From positions 4,083,813 to 4,147,812 of the forward strand of contig CM060852.1 in the NCBI GenBank assembly GCA_030737835.1: a stretch of DNA of 64,000 nt. The letters run 5' to 3'. The notes beneath the pieces were generated by a model. It was not told where the DNA came from. It made no database searches and saw only the letters and a program-made list of their open reading frames with translations. Position numbers and translations under genes: made by a program. Shown here one piece after another: positions 23,772-36,166 of the stretch. Every line of letters begins with the position of its first letter. Positions within the stretch are counted from its first letter, which is position 1. This stretch comes from Acorus gramineus (lineage: Eukaryota; Streptophyta; Magnoliopsida; Acorales; Acoraceae).

Positions 23772-24604
23772 GCCCGAGGGTATCCCTATTCCTGTTGTAC
23801 CTTTCCTCCTCCTCTTCTAATAATTTATTTATTATTGATAATAAATATTCAGGTGAAATCAATAGTAATTAATAAGCAAAGATAAATCTCTTTTTACAGG
23901 GGGTGATTAGTGATTACGGTTTTGAAGCTTATCGTATTCGGGTTTCAGTTAACTCGGCCATGCTATGTTGGCCCATCGTATGGGGTAAGGAAAATGATAC
24001 GCCCAGCCCAATTGCCGTCCTCTTCATAGTCACACTGTTTTTTTTTTTCTTTTTTAATGTTGAAATAAAATATATATTAAAATACAATATTATATTTTTA
24101 TTTATAAAAAAAATGTCAAGATAGAACTTCATATATTATGATAACATAATATATACTATATATTTTATTATTATAATGTATGAGGCAGCAAAATGAATTG
24201 AACTTATTAACACGTAGAGGGAAAAATCAACCCATTTGCAAGTCATAACCAAACAGGTGTGCAATTTGAGTCCTCAAACCCAACACGGAAATTGAGCCCA
24301 TGAACGAGCCCATAACCAAATTGTTGTGTTGTCCCAATATTGACACTTGAAATTGCATGTTTGAAACTGTCTACGTTGTGTATGTAATCAATCAAATATG
24401 CCGAGTGTTATCATGAATCGTGCTTAACAATCTGATTGATCACATCTTTTTTGGTCACAATGACTGTGAATTAGTTTGTCTTTTAAATTGGAGCAAGCAG
24501 GAGTATTCCATTCCGTCTCACTGCTATTCGTTAGTTTCACTTTAAATTCATTGATAAACACATATGTAAGAATATTTATGCACCCTCTCTTAACTCACAT
24601 GTGC
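23772..24604. other. Upstream region of the glycosylase gene
   Basis: AT-rich promoter and spacer sequence with a T run at 24040-24055. No recognisable gene. Confidence 0.4.
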
Positions 24605-25075
24605 GAATCGATTGGTTTGGTTCGGTTTATAGTGAAATCATATTAAACCAAATTACTAACATATCCAAACCAAAATCGAATCGAAATAATTTACTTAAAC
24701 CAAACAAAATCAAATCCAATCGAAATTAAGAGACTATTTCACAAAAAAAAATATTGGTTAACATACCAACAATAAGAATAACAAAAATCAATTTTGTCAA
24801 GAGGGGATGATATAAAATCTATAGATTAGTGAGTTTTGTTATTAGATTTTTTAGTATAAAAGTAATGGTTTAATGTATATATTTAACATAAATAATGATT
24901 GGTTTAAATCTAGTGTGGTTCAGTTTGGTTTTTTCAATTTTTCTTTAAGTGAAACCAAACCTAAACCAAATTAAATCGGTTCACTCATTTTTCAATCAAT
25001 ATCCAAACAAAAAAAAAACCAAATTTGGTTTGGATCGATTCGAATTCGGTTTAACCGACCAAAGTTACACCCCTA
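24605..25075 (-). mobile_element. hAT-like non-autonomous element, related to the one at 30796
   Basis: The right boundary reads GTTACACCCCTA, in reverse complement TAGGGGTGTAAC, the same end as the element at 30796. Internally, GGTTTGGTTCGGTT near the left and GGTTTGGATCGATTCG near the right form a long imperfect inverted repeat. The left end is diverged and no target duplication could be matched, so that boundary is approximate. Confidence 0.5.
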
Positions 25076-26640
25076 GGTTCAACTCCTACAAAGATAGATA
25101 TTAACAACAATGAACTTCCTAGTCCAGGTTCATATTGATTGTCCTATTGTGACACAACCTTCATGAATTACCATACCTATTTGAAATTAACAACCAAAGA
25201 GACGGTCATTTGGTAATTTGAAATCAATTTATGACTATTTTGAGACACTTAAAAACTCATCCCGATTAAATTTATTCTAACCTTGGCTCTGATACTATTA
25301 TTTTAACACTCCAAAAATCAATAAATTTGTAATTTCCGTGTGTTACTCAGAGTATACCATAACCTAAGCCTAATATAATCAAATGATAATAGAAATAATA
25401 TCTCAACAACACTTGTTCATTCAGGTTACAGAACGAAGCGGATGATGGGTGTCTGAATTAAGCTTAGACCAGTCTGCTTTTAGGTTATTAACCAGTCTAT
25501 GATAAGTGGAAGGATCATATATCACTGATCACTCTGCATGCTAATTAGATAGACACTAACTAAAAGCTTATGGTTTCAAAAGTTCTCTTATATATTTCTC
25601 TTTTCTGTCTAGTAGAGAAAACCAAAGGAGACATTCTGTTAATCGATTCCGCATAAGCACCAACAAGAACGAATATGCAACAATAATTAATGACTGTTAT
25701 GTATATCACTGTATACCATAATAAATTGCACAATGGGAATATTAGCACGAATTGAAGCAGTATGAGCAAGGGGGGTTGATATTATTTAATGACTGACTGT
25801 CTGACTGACTGACTGAGCAAGGTCAAATAAAGGTCCAAGCAGTTGTCATTTCTCTCCAGCTCTAAAGTCTTTAAGAAAAGGGGCTCTGCCATCTGCCATT
25901 CTCCATTTGTCCGCTCCTTCTGATCATCTCCTCTGAACCTGGCCTGCAGGTCGCTCTTCAGTCATGCACTTCCTTCTTGCATATTAGGATAGGAATATGT
26001 GCGCGCTGTACGGTGCGGCCAGCTGACAAATATATACGAGTAAAGAAAAAAGGAGAATATAAAGAGAGAAACACGAGACGAGACGAGATAGCTTTTCTGA
26101 GGCAGCTAGGGATCTCTCTCAATCAATAAATAAAGCAAAGCCCGGTCTTGGACTGACTAATTATGAGTGCTCATACATGAGAGGAACAAGTACATACAAT
26201 GACATGAACCTCAGCCTTGTCACCGTGAATACTCTTTCAACTCACGACCTGCAAATCACCCTCGGTGTCTCCACCCACATCATCAATGTAATTAGACCAC
26301 CTTTGACAGCTGTTTCGGCAGTCATTGTTAAGGGTATGGATATTAATTAACAGATGCTTAAGATGATTTTTTTTCTTTTACCACCACAACGCACTGTCTC
26401 ATCATTGTCATTGAAAAAAAAAAAAGAAGACATTGACAGTGAAATTCAAACAGAAAAATTGATTGCATTCATTGATGACAAAGGAATCCTCAGTGGTGAG
26501 TGAGTGAAAACAGTAGGAACATATCCGTCGAGTTCTCCTTTGAGCGCGCGCGCGCGCGCGCACATATATATGATTTGAGAATAGAATAAACTAATTAAGA
26601 GAAAGTTGATGATGCCAATTAAGATCCTAGCTAGGAATGA
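25076..26640. other. Intergenic spacer with microsatellites
   Basis: Contains a (GACT)n tract at about 25791-25815 and a (CG)n-(AT)n tract at about 26543-26572. No coding region is recognised. The right part should contain the 3' UTR of the GATA gene. Confidence 0.45.
26543..26572. repeat. (GC)n followed by (AT)n alternating purine-pyrimidine tract
   Basis: About 18 bp of alternating G and C followed by CACATATATATG. Alternating purine-pyrimidine sequence can adopt Z-DNA. It lies about 80 bp beyond the GATA stop codon. Confidence 0.7.
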
Positions 26641-26648
26641 CAGAGACA

Positions 26649-27530
26649 TCAGATGGTGGCTGGAGGAGGCACGTTGAGGCTCCAGGATATAAAGGGAACA
26701 GACGCGGCGGTGGGTTGATGAGGAGTAATGAGTGGTGGGTCTTCGTCTCCTCGGCTGATGAGCCTGAACTCTCCATGTGGGTGTGGTGGTGGATATGTCC
26801 ACGAGTGCTGTTGTCCCATCTCCACCGTAGATGCGGCCGTGGCTGCCGCGGCGGCACGCCGTTCTTCCTTCTTGTACCGGATCCCACATGCATTGCAAAG
26901 GGACTATATATATACAGTAAAAAAAGAAAGAAGAAGAATAAGAAGAAGAAGAATTAAGGCCGGGCGTATTAATACAAATCATGAGAAGATGATCAATTAA
27001 TTAATGTTCCAGAAGAGACGTACCTTTGGTCCCCTGGGGCCGTTCCTCCAGAGAGGGGTGGAAGTGGTGTCGCAGTTGGCACACCTCCTGGCAAGGAGAG
27101 CATCAGTTCCTCCTGCGCTGATGTTGGTAGCTCGAGTTGCAGATGATGGTTGCTTGGAATGTGAGAAGAATCCCCAGCAGAGGCTGGTGGATGAGGATAC
27201 GGCCGAGCTGCGTCTGTGGTGGTTGGACTTGGAGGAGTTCACAGATGACGATGAGGATTCTCCACAACGGCGCGTCGAAGGCGTACCCAATGAGAGTGTG
27301 CAATCCACAACGGTCAGTGAGGATGGATTATCAGTCATCACTTGATGATGATTGTCAGGATCAGCGGGAAATAGGAATGAAAATGAGTGTTCTCCTCCAG
27401 AAGAGGATGACGACGACGACGACGAGGAGATTATGTTATGGAACAAACCGCCGCTGCAAGAGCATGGGAAGATGCTGTTGCCATGATAGGCGCAGTTGTT
27501 GTTGTTGCTGCTGCTGCATCGCTGCATCAT
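26649..27530 (-). CDS. HANABA TARANU-like B-class GATA transcription factor
   Basis: Two exons, 27530-27024 and 26903-26649, join in phase 0 through a GT..AG intron of 120 bp to give 253 residues. The zinc finger has C150-X2-C153-X18-C172-X2-C175 and is split by the intron after GPRGPK, continuing SLCNACGIRYKKEERRA: the B-class layout. Upstream, VDCTLSLGTPSTR (75-87) is the HAN motif, and the C-terminus (SVPFISWSLNV) resembles the tail of HAN proteins. HAN-type factors act in the nucleus in organ boundaries and embryos; grass relatives control bract growth. The reading frame runs past the donor for a few codons before stopping, so an unspliced product would lose half of the finger. The N-terminus is Ser/Asn-rich. 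Two adjacent ATGs make the start slightly uncertain. Confidence 0.92.
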
Positions 27531-30500
27531 CGTTGGTCGTCTTTAATTTCTTTCCCCTTTTCTTTTTATAAACAACCTCTCTACACAGTTGTAGATCGAG
27601 AAGACCTGATATTATGAATCAAAGTGGGAGAAGTAGCAAGCTAATTAGGAGAAGAGGGGGACCGGGGATCGTTCGATCAGGCTGTATTTCAAACATTGAT
27701 CAAAACATGGGACGATATATAGCGCAACAGAACACGCACGTACGCGTATCGGGATGTGCAATGCAGAGATAAAACCAAATAAAAACACATTTGGGATATG
27801 TGTCGTCTGCTGCTGCGGATAGATATATAGATGCTCACTATGAGATGAGATGGTGAGTGTGCTAGCTCTTCAAGAAGGTTAAACAGCAATACCGCATATA
27901 TTAACACACCGGGTCCGGGAATATACAATTTATAATAATGCATGTTTGCGTTACCGCATTTATATATATATATAATTATATATTGAAAAGAATGTATAGT
28001 AAACAATAGATCCAAGACCAGAAACACAGAGACGCAGTGCAAGAGGGGGTTCGGAGATCGGGGGTTTGTCTGTTTCTTATTTATTTTTATTTTTTTCTCT
28101 ATTAATAAAAGATGCATGAAACACCGAAAAGACTGATATGTTAATCAGACGTGAACGTACGAATCTTGGGAAACTAATTATTATTTATTATATATATTAT
28201 ATAACAAAAAATGCGGTGTAGGGGAACGAGGACAGAACACCAGCCAGCATTGGTCCTTGCTGTCGTCTAACGGGAAGTAGTTTTTATTTAATAAAAATAT
28301 TAACTTTAATAATTTGAGAGCGGTTGTTTTGGGTGGGGATCCCCGGGCACTGTGGTTGTAAACTGCGTTCAAATCAGACGACGGTCAACCAATGTCCCGA
28401 TCATCCTCCCAGTCTTATTATTTCTAATTCTTAGGTGGCATGCGTTTATTTACAAGTTATAACTCAGGTTTTTGTTAATGAATATCCTCAAAAAGCTCAT
28501 TAAAAATCATTTATTTCTAAGACCAGTCATTAATGTTAATTTTCACATTAAATATGATGAACATTGTGATATTTGATTCAAAATTAATGATCCTGATAAA
28601 TGAGATTTCACAAGTGTTAACTAAATCCTATAACAAATATAATTATTGACTGATTTCAAATATCATCATAAATGATTTCTAACACATATATGTCCTGAGG
28701 ACACTACTTAACAAAAACTCATAAAAACTAATGAGATTTATTTTTCACATAAATACATGCACCCTCAAATAAAAAGGTGAAGCTGAAAATGAAGGTGAAA
28801 TACAGATTGGTTATTGGATATCGTACTAATAATAAAATACCAAATTAACACTAGTCGCGGTTGGTCCGTGTAGGCAGTGGTCACTAGCTCACGCTTCCCA
28901 TCGATTTTAGCGCGCGCCAAATTGATACTCAGCTTTGCCCTCTGGGTCTCAAAAGAACCTCACTCAAAATCACTCGCTCGAATGCGAGAGAGAGGGGGGG
29001 GGGGGGAAGGGATTGGCGCATCTAACAATGCATGGTCAGAAGGGGGAGGTGGGGCGGTCAAAAGAGACCACGTGACACTCTCAATATGGAACAGTCTTCT
29101 ATGATCTCTGCTACCCCTTTCCCGATCACGAGAAGGCTTGGGGTGTGTGTGTGTCTCTCTCTCTCTCTCACTCAGTCTCTTGTCACTCTTTATCTAACCG
29201 GAACAGGTAAGTTGGTGGGAAGTGGCAAACGACAAGGACATTGGAACCTATGCCCGCATCCCCTCGTATGTTTGAGCCTACTTACCAGCCCCAGTGACAG
29301 TACACTTCTCCATGTATTACTTGGTACTTATTATATACATATAATGCACGCATACGTGAACCCATCAAATTATTAGAACAGATAAAAAGACAAGGGCAAG
29401 TTTATGTTATGCAGTCACTCTTCTGTCTCTCTATCATCCCACGTTCGAACTGCAGGAATGGCACGTGCCCGGCCCCAACTCACGTGATGATTTGCCTGGG
29501 AGGAGGGAGGAATCCAAACCAAATAAATAAATAAATATATATATATATATAGATAGATAAAACAGAGAATTATACAATTGAAAAAGGAAGGGTAGATAAA
29601 AGGTGATTTGGTCTCTCTGATGACACTAGAGATTATTGGAAGGGGGGCTTCCGTTATCATGTGGGCCACGTAGGAGGCGAATCATCTGATCCGTCGACTG
29701 TCTGTCGGGTGGAAGATCAGATACTACCCTCACTTTTATTATTATTTTCCATTCTTTCCAGTATTCCATCTATCATTAAGTATAATAACTAAAGAATCCG
29801 GCCCCCCAAGAGCAACCATCAAAGCAGCAGTATCACAGCCGCCGTGACCCAGGACTCTTCTAGTCAAGAGTCAGAATTCATGAGCAAACTTATTTGGATC
29901 CATGTAGATTCAGTTTTACCGTAATCATAAGGTGCCATGTGAAAGTAGACCCTGAATCTGACAAATTTATGATTGGGTTCGTTAATTACACAAGTGAATT
30001 TTTTTCTCAAGTAAATTTGTCACTTCAGTTCAAGCTGTGCCTTGAGTATGTAGAAGTCGTTGAAAGGATTGGGAGGTGGATCAATATGAATTGGGTCTTC
30101 ATTGGCGGATTGGCTGTACGAAATAAATACACCCGCTGATGTGGCAGGCAAGACTTTAGACTTTTCCTGTGTGCTGAGGGATTCCCAATTTAAATAATCC
30201 TCGCTTTCTCATCATTACTCACAAAAACAATTACATCTAATCCAAAGTGTTTTTAATTGTTTAACACAGTTTTACATATTTACCCCTAATAAATTTATTA
30301 AAATATATTATTATCTTAAACTAATATTTAGTCTCTTAATCTTATATTAGGATTTTAAATATACATTTAATGAATGATATTGATTGTATCACGTCATCAT
30401 ATTTTTTTTTATTAGATTTAAATGGAGATAATCATGAAATATAGATAATGAAAATGTAATTTTAGATTAAATATGAGTTTCAATGTTTGATCTTACTTTT

Positions 30501-30795
30501 CTTATTCAAATAATCATTTTCAAAAAAAATCTATTTCATAGTCGTAAGTATATATTGAAAATATCTTTCCAACGAACTATTAATCACCACAATCTAAGTT
30601 ATACTTGAAAAGTTATGAATTTTTAAAGAATATCAAAAACAATTTTATTCTTGATTTTTTTTTGTATCTACACATAAATTGAATAATATCAACAAACATA
30701 CAGCAAATAATAATTTGTTTTTATATGTTTCTAAAAAATCACATTTTAACCAGATATCTATGATGATTTGTTATTTCTAATAATACCATTCTAAA
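27531..30795. other. Upstream region of the GATA gene and intergenic spacer
   Basis: The first ~1.5 kb should include the GATA promoter. Several TATATA tracts occur (near 27959-27975 and 28187-28200) but none is decisive. There is a G-run at about 28995-29007, a (GT)n(CT)n tract at 29143-29170 and an (AT)n tract near 29534-29551. The segment 30260-30410 is similar to 45590-45715, so it belongs to a dispersed repeat. No gene is recognised. Confidence 0.45.
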
Positions 30796-31343
30796 TAGGG
30801 GTGTAACTTGGGCGGGCTGGATCATATTGGAGCTCAACTAGAACCCACCTCAAAGTTGGAGAAAAACAACCCGATGTTGGAAAACCCAACCTGTCCGGTT
30901 TTATTCGGGTTATGTTAAGTTCCATTTTGATTTTAAAAATGCATTATTTTAAACAATCAAAACTTTACAAAAGTTAATTCTTTGCTTGACAAAAAAAAGA
31001 TGAAGATGAAGAACATTTTATCATACACAAAGAAGTAAAAGATTCTATAAAAATAAATATATGAAAACTATAGAAATTAAATGAAAGATTCTACATACAA
31101 ATAAATTGAACAATTCAAATTTTATCATGCCCATTAAAAAAAATTATAATATTACTTAGATATGAAAACTTCGAGTTCGTGTTGATTCGGGTTATCCAAA
31201 CCCTCAATCTAAACCCAACTCAAATTAGATTCGGGTTACTCAGATTCGGGCTCAGATTGAAGCCGAACGCTAGCACCCCAATCCAAACCCGCCCAAATTT
31301 TTTTTGATTAGGTTAGGTTCAACCAGTTCAAGTTACACTTTTA
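30796..31343 (+). mobile_element. hAT-like MITE with an 8-bp target-site duplication
   Basis: The 548-bp element starts TAGGGGTGTAACTTG and ends so that its reverse complement starts TAAAAGTGTAACTTG (12 of 15 match). The perfect 8-bp direct repeat ATTCTAAA flanks it at 30788-30795 and 31344-31351. The 8-bp duplication and TA-starting ends fit the hAT superfamily. There is no transposase frame, so it is non-autonomous. Confidence 0.8.
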
Positions 31344-31447
31344 ATTCTAAAGAATTTAAATTATACATAAATGTCACATTTTTTATCCATTCGAGTGATA
31401 TATATACATATATTTTTAAATGAATTCAAGCAATATTGTTGTTTTTA

Positions 31448-31891
31448 GCCCCTGTTTGTTTTGAGAATAAGCCCCTGGATAACCTCGGATAAAGGATAAA
31501 GGGTGTTTGGAAACCCCAGATAACCCCTGATAAAATATGTCATAATAAACTGGTATAAAGTGGTATATGGATTTTAATCAACCCCTGGAATTAAAGTTAT
31601 TCTAGGTTATTCCACCCAAAGAATATGTGGGCCCACTGTCGAATCAACTGCCATCATCTCATATAAATCACTTGTCAAATCAACTATCATTATTTTTTCA
31701 CCTTTTATAAATCTTTATCCATATTTTATTCACATTTTACCCAAACAACAAAATATTTGTTCTTACGTTTACCAACGATAATAATTCAAAACACAATCAA
31801 ACACAAAATCACTTTATCCTTATTTATACTCACTTATGCTTGGATAAATGCATATCCAAGAATAAATCATATTCCCGTTTCAAACGGGGGC
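31448..31891. mobile_element. PIF/Harbinger (Tourist-like) MITE
   Basis: A 444-bp element starts GCCCCTGTTTG and its right end in reverse complement starts GCCCCCGTTTG. TTA flanks both sides (31445-31447, 31892-31894). The interior (ACGTTTACCAACGATAAT, CCAAACAACAAAA) resembles 49590-49650, which appears to be a decayed relative. Confidence 0.72.
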
Positions 31892-32359
31892 TTAGAGTTT
31901 CAAATGAGATATTTTTACAATATAGGGTTAGTGAATGAGTATATATATGTTAAATGTTCATTTTTTTGTTATAACATGTCTTTTATATTTCATTTTAAAT
32001 TTTACAAATAATTTTTTAAAACACTATTAAAATTTTCATTATATCATTTATGTATATATAACATGATATATTATATCATATATAAATATAAATAAATTAA
32101 AAAAAATGAGTGTTGGTTGTGAAAAGTTTTTTAAAAATATTTTTTTTATTTAACATTTTGCGTGGGAGAAGACTATTTTTACTAACTACACGTTCACACT
32201 AAAAAAATAAAAATAAAACACATTCATTGATCCTGGAATGCCATGTTGATGAAGTGCGACCGAACTGTCCCTTCTAATTCAATAAGAATACTAAAAAAAA
32301 AAAAAAACACCAATATTTTCACCTACATATCTATTTACCCCACTCCTCTCAAAAAATCA

Positions 32360-33523
32360 TAATGTGTTTTTTAAAGGAGTGAATCCACTCTGACCTATTC
32401 GATTTTGTAAAGTCATCCATTATGTTACAGGTTGACATTACATAGTCGAACTGATCACAGAGACCTAAAGCCCTCTTTGTGGCCCATTCAACTTTGTGTA
32501 GTCATCAGTTTTATATTCTATTCGACATCACAGAGTCGAACAGATCATGGAAACATAATGCTTTTTTTGTGACCCATTCGACTTTGTGAAATCGTTCATT
32601 ATGTCACAGGTTGACATCACAAAATCAAACTGGTCACAGAAACCTAAGACCCTCTTTATGGCTCAGTCAACTTTGTGTTTTGAACAATGTGTTCATGTGT
32701 TATGGCGTTCTCAATGAAATGATATCTTCAAACAATGGTGCGTTGTTCAGTATCATGAAGGACAGATCACATGATGTAGTGTTTGGATATCTCTTTGTGA
32801 AGTCGTCCATTATGTCATAAGTCTAATGGACCATACCGTCTCTGTGACCAGTTCGACTCTATGATGTCGACCTGGTTCAACTATTGAGTTAACCGAATCT
32901 GAACTGTAAAATAATTATAATACAACCATTTTTTTAATTATCGTAACTAAATAAAAATATAAGATATTTTAGAAAATCTATGCATAAAGGTTTTACTTAA
33001 CATCATAACATGATTTTAGTATATAAAATCTAAACTTTTTATTAGATTTCATATTTTAACAAATGATTAATCACAATTTCTATAAATAAAAAGCCATTCG
33101 ATATAATTAACCTGTAGTCAGTTCATAAAAACCGTTGATTCAACCAGTGGGTTGATCGAGTTTTATCGATTTTTTATATCATCAGGTTATATGTGTAAAC
33201 TAAACCGAAATTCAAAACGGATGAAGGTTTAACTAGTTCAACCAAGCAAGTCTGATTGGGTTTTAAAACATTACATAATGGACGGCTTCACAAAGTCGAA
33301 TGGATCACAGAGAGAGCCTTAGGTTTCTGTAACCTGTTTGACTTTGTGATGTCGAACAGACTATATAACCGATGACCACAAAGTCGAATGGGTTATAGAG
33401 AGAGTTTTAATTAAATCTTTTTTATCAGTTCAATTTTGTGATGTCGATCTGTGACATAATGAATAACTTTATAAAGTTGAATAGATCAGAGTGGATTCAC
33501 CTCTTAAAAAATCACATTTTTAT
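32360..33523. mobile_element. Foldback element with ~90-bp tandem units in its arms
   Basis: The left arm (from about 32360) and the reverse complement of the right arm (to about 33523) match over roughly 250-300 bp, starting AATGTG.TTTTTTAA.AGG and GTGAATCCACTCTGA. The arms are built from units starting at 32392, 32482, 32572 and (partial) 32661, 89-90 bp each. Each unit contains inverted motifs of the type TTCGACTTTGTGA and GACATCACAAAGTCGAA. The middle (about 32870-33265) is AT-rich with GGTTCAAC/GTTTAACTAGTTCAACC ends that suggest a further nested insertion. No transposase is visible. Confidence 0.75.
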
Positions 33524-34150
33524 TTTTGTTTAGAGGGTTGGATTAAAGAAGTCAGTGGATAGAAATATCAGCGCCCAAAAAAAAATGTGATGAGAGGCTC
33601 TGTTCTGGTCGAGAAAAGCCTAGAGTTAAGGGTGTGTGTGCTCGTCTGGAAAATGGGGCTGCTGATTGGGTTTGGCGATTAACAATTTCCAAAAGATGCC
33701 TTCGACTCCTTTTATCTTCTCTCTCCCCCCCTCGTAGACTACAATCATCCCAACAACAACTAAAACAAAAAAAAACAACAATATTAAAGGCGATGAATGA
33801 CTATTAATGCACAAAGTCATTGGTCTCGTCTCCCGGATTCTCGAATAAAACAAAACAACACTAATTACAAGAAATCTAATCCATGCAGACAGCTTGCACC
33901 ATGCCCACGGTGAACCAATGGATATGTGAATCAGAAAAAACTAATCCAACCCAGATCGGCGTTACACTCTATTTAATGATAACCTCCAGTGATCCAAAAC
34001 CATCTGAAGAAAAACCCCTCTCCACCCTTTGCCCCCATTGCAACGCAACAAAGAAAAATGCTCCAGATAGTCCGAAATATTTTCAGTAATCTGTGTGTAT
34101 ATACACAGTTTTCTTGCACAGATATTTGTTTATGCAGCACAAATATATAA
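33524..34150. other. Spacer
   Basis: A short stretch with no recognised coding potential. The small frames here show no domain. Confidence 0.4.
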
Positions 34151-34644
34151 AGCCTAATTTGGCATGGAGATAAGGGGTTGGGATAAAGAAAAAATTGGGT
34201 TAAATAACTTGTTATCCCATGTGACATAAAAAAAATGAAAATAAAGTATGGACAATTGTCCATATTTTAAAACAAAAAATAGAGATAGTTTGTTCAGGTC
34301 TTTTGGGTAAAAGGTGGAACATATTTTGTTCTAATTTTATATCCATGTTTTGTAAAATTGGAATAACATTTATGACTACCATTCAAAAAAAAAAAAAAAA
34401 AAGAATGTGCTCCACCAAACAATATAAATACCTCATTAATAGGAAGGGCAGATTTCGTATTTTTTAAAAAAAATTTAAAATTATTCTATATTTGATCCAA
34501 ATGCAAGATTGAGAATATGAACACAAAAAATGAAGATAATAAAAAACATTACCAAATGCAAATCTGGATAAAAATAGTGATTTTTTTATCTAAAAAAATT
34601 AGGCTAACTTATCTTAAAAATTTATCCCTTTATTAAACTAGGTC
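34151..34644. mobile_element. Possible PIF/Harbinger-like MITE
   Basis: The left end AGCCTAATTTGG and the right end in reverse complement GACCTAGTTTAA are similar, followed on each side by a GATAA/GGGATAA block. TAA flanks both sides (34148-34150, 34645-34647). The end match is only about two thirds, so this is weaker than the element at 31448. Confidence 0.4.
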
Positions 34645-34647
34645 TAA

Positions 34648-36140
34648 AGATTTTTCTTGGCTCTAGCAGCAGAATTGCAACAGGACAAACATAACGCAGG
34701 GCCATAGCATGGAAGAGGTTTTATCATCATAGTTCTGATGAATTCCAGTCTTCACCAGTAGAACAACACACAACTTAAACGTAAATCCCATTCGTCCCAT
34801 TTGTGACAGGTCAAGAGAATGTGGACTCTCTCTTATGATCCATAGAATGAGTCAAGAGAATGTGGACTCTCTGCTTTGATCTTATGTCCGCCAAAACATT
34901 AGCCAAATTCCTAAATGATTAATATCTAGGCTGTAAGTGCATAAAAGTTCATGCGACTGGATGCTATCACGTGGGTAGTGCAGATTATAATACGGACTCC
35001 CAGGTATTCAAAATTAGCATTGTCAAAACCAGGAAACCAAAATCCACAAATGAAGAATATATCTTTTGGACATGAAAAGATGACAACACAGGAGTAAAAT
35101 ATATTAACTAATAGCTTGCCTCATTTGGTCACTCCATTTTTCTGTTCTTCGCAGCATAACCTGCCTTTCACTTATGCTGGGGCTAATGAAGAGATGCATG
35201 ATCCAGATAAGTAGATTGATTCAGATAGACTGAGTTATGAAAAATCCCTCTCTCAGTCTCTCTTTCCTCTTTTTTTCCACCAAAAACAATCATACAGTTC
35301 ATCCCATCAGCTCCATTTTTTACTATGACCATTCCTTCTTGCCTTCAGCCTTCAGCCATGATTTAGAACTTGCCCTATAATTTGGCATCATACGTGAAAT
35401 ACTGAAATGTGCTATTATATACATTCCAATTTTCAAGACTATTATACATTACCCATTCTATATAGAGCACCAAATTGATCCCCACTAAAGTCAAAATCTT
35501 TCAAATATGTAATAAAATCAATTATTCAAAACAAACACTAAATATAAGCCATCATAGTCATATTTGTTCAATTCATCCCACGCGGTCGTTCCGCAGCAGC
35601 CGTTTAGCTAGTCCAGGTGATTCAATCCGATAGACTATCAGGTCAATCAAGGTCCAAAATCTGATCTGATTGTGACCTATCATGTCCATCCATCAACCTG
35701 CACATGGTCTAACGTCCTTGACCATCAACCAGGTAGCCCACTAACCAACCACTCCATTTTAGCCCACTAAGCAACCCACTTTTGAAGAGACAAGTATAAA
35801 ACGAGGGAATGAATGTTAGGGGAGAGAGGGATGTAATTAGGAACGTTTAAAAGGGATTAAGGAGAGTGTAGGAGAGATGAAGAGTATAACCTGGCATCTA
35901 TTTTTTCCACCCTCACCTAATGAAACAACCTGACATTTGAGGGCCTTCCACGAAAAATAGAGGGGCCTAAAGCCCGTCTGTGGTTCCATCATATACATCT
36001 ACATCCCTAACCCCTGAACAGGTTCACAAAATTCCTGAAGAACCAAAAGGACTAAACACTCCAACTACTCGGTCAGTCATGCGGTTCTTGACTCAGCCAA
36101 CGTATTCCTTCATGAGCCTCACTATCAATATGCAGGCACA
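34648..36140. other. Intergenic spacer
   Basis: AT-rich with no recognised gene. If the Helitron end at 36166 is real, part of this stretch is the body of that element, but its 5' end was not found. Confidence 0.35.
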
Positions 36141-36166
36141 ACGTGCATTGCACGTGGTTCTCCTAG
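36141..36166 (+). mobile_element. Candidate Helitron 3' terminus
   Basis: A 6-bp stem with a 3-nt loop (ACGTGC-ATT-GCACGT, 36141-36155) is followed 7 nt later by CTAG (36163-36166) and then T. This is the hairpin-CTRR-T layout of Helitron 3' ends. The 5' terminus was not located and no RepHel protein is seen, so at most a non-autonomous or truncated copy is present. Confidence 0.4.
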
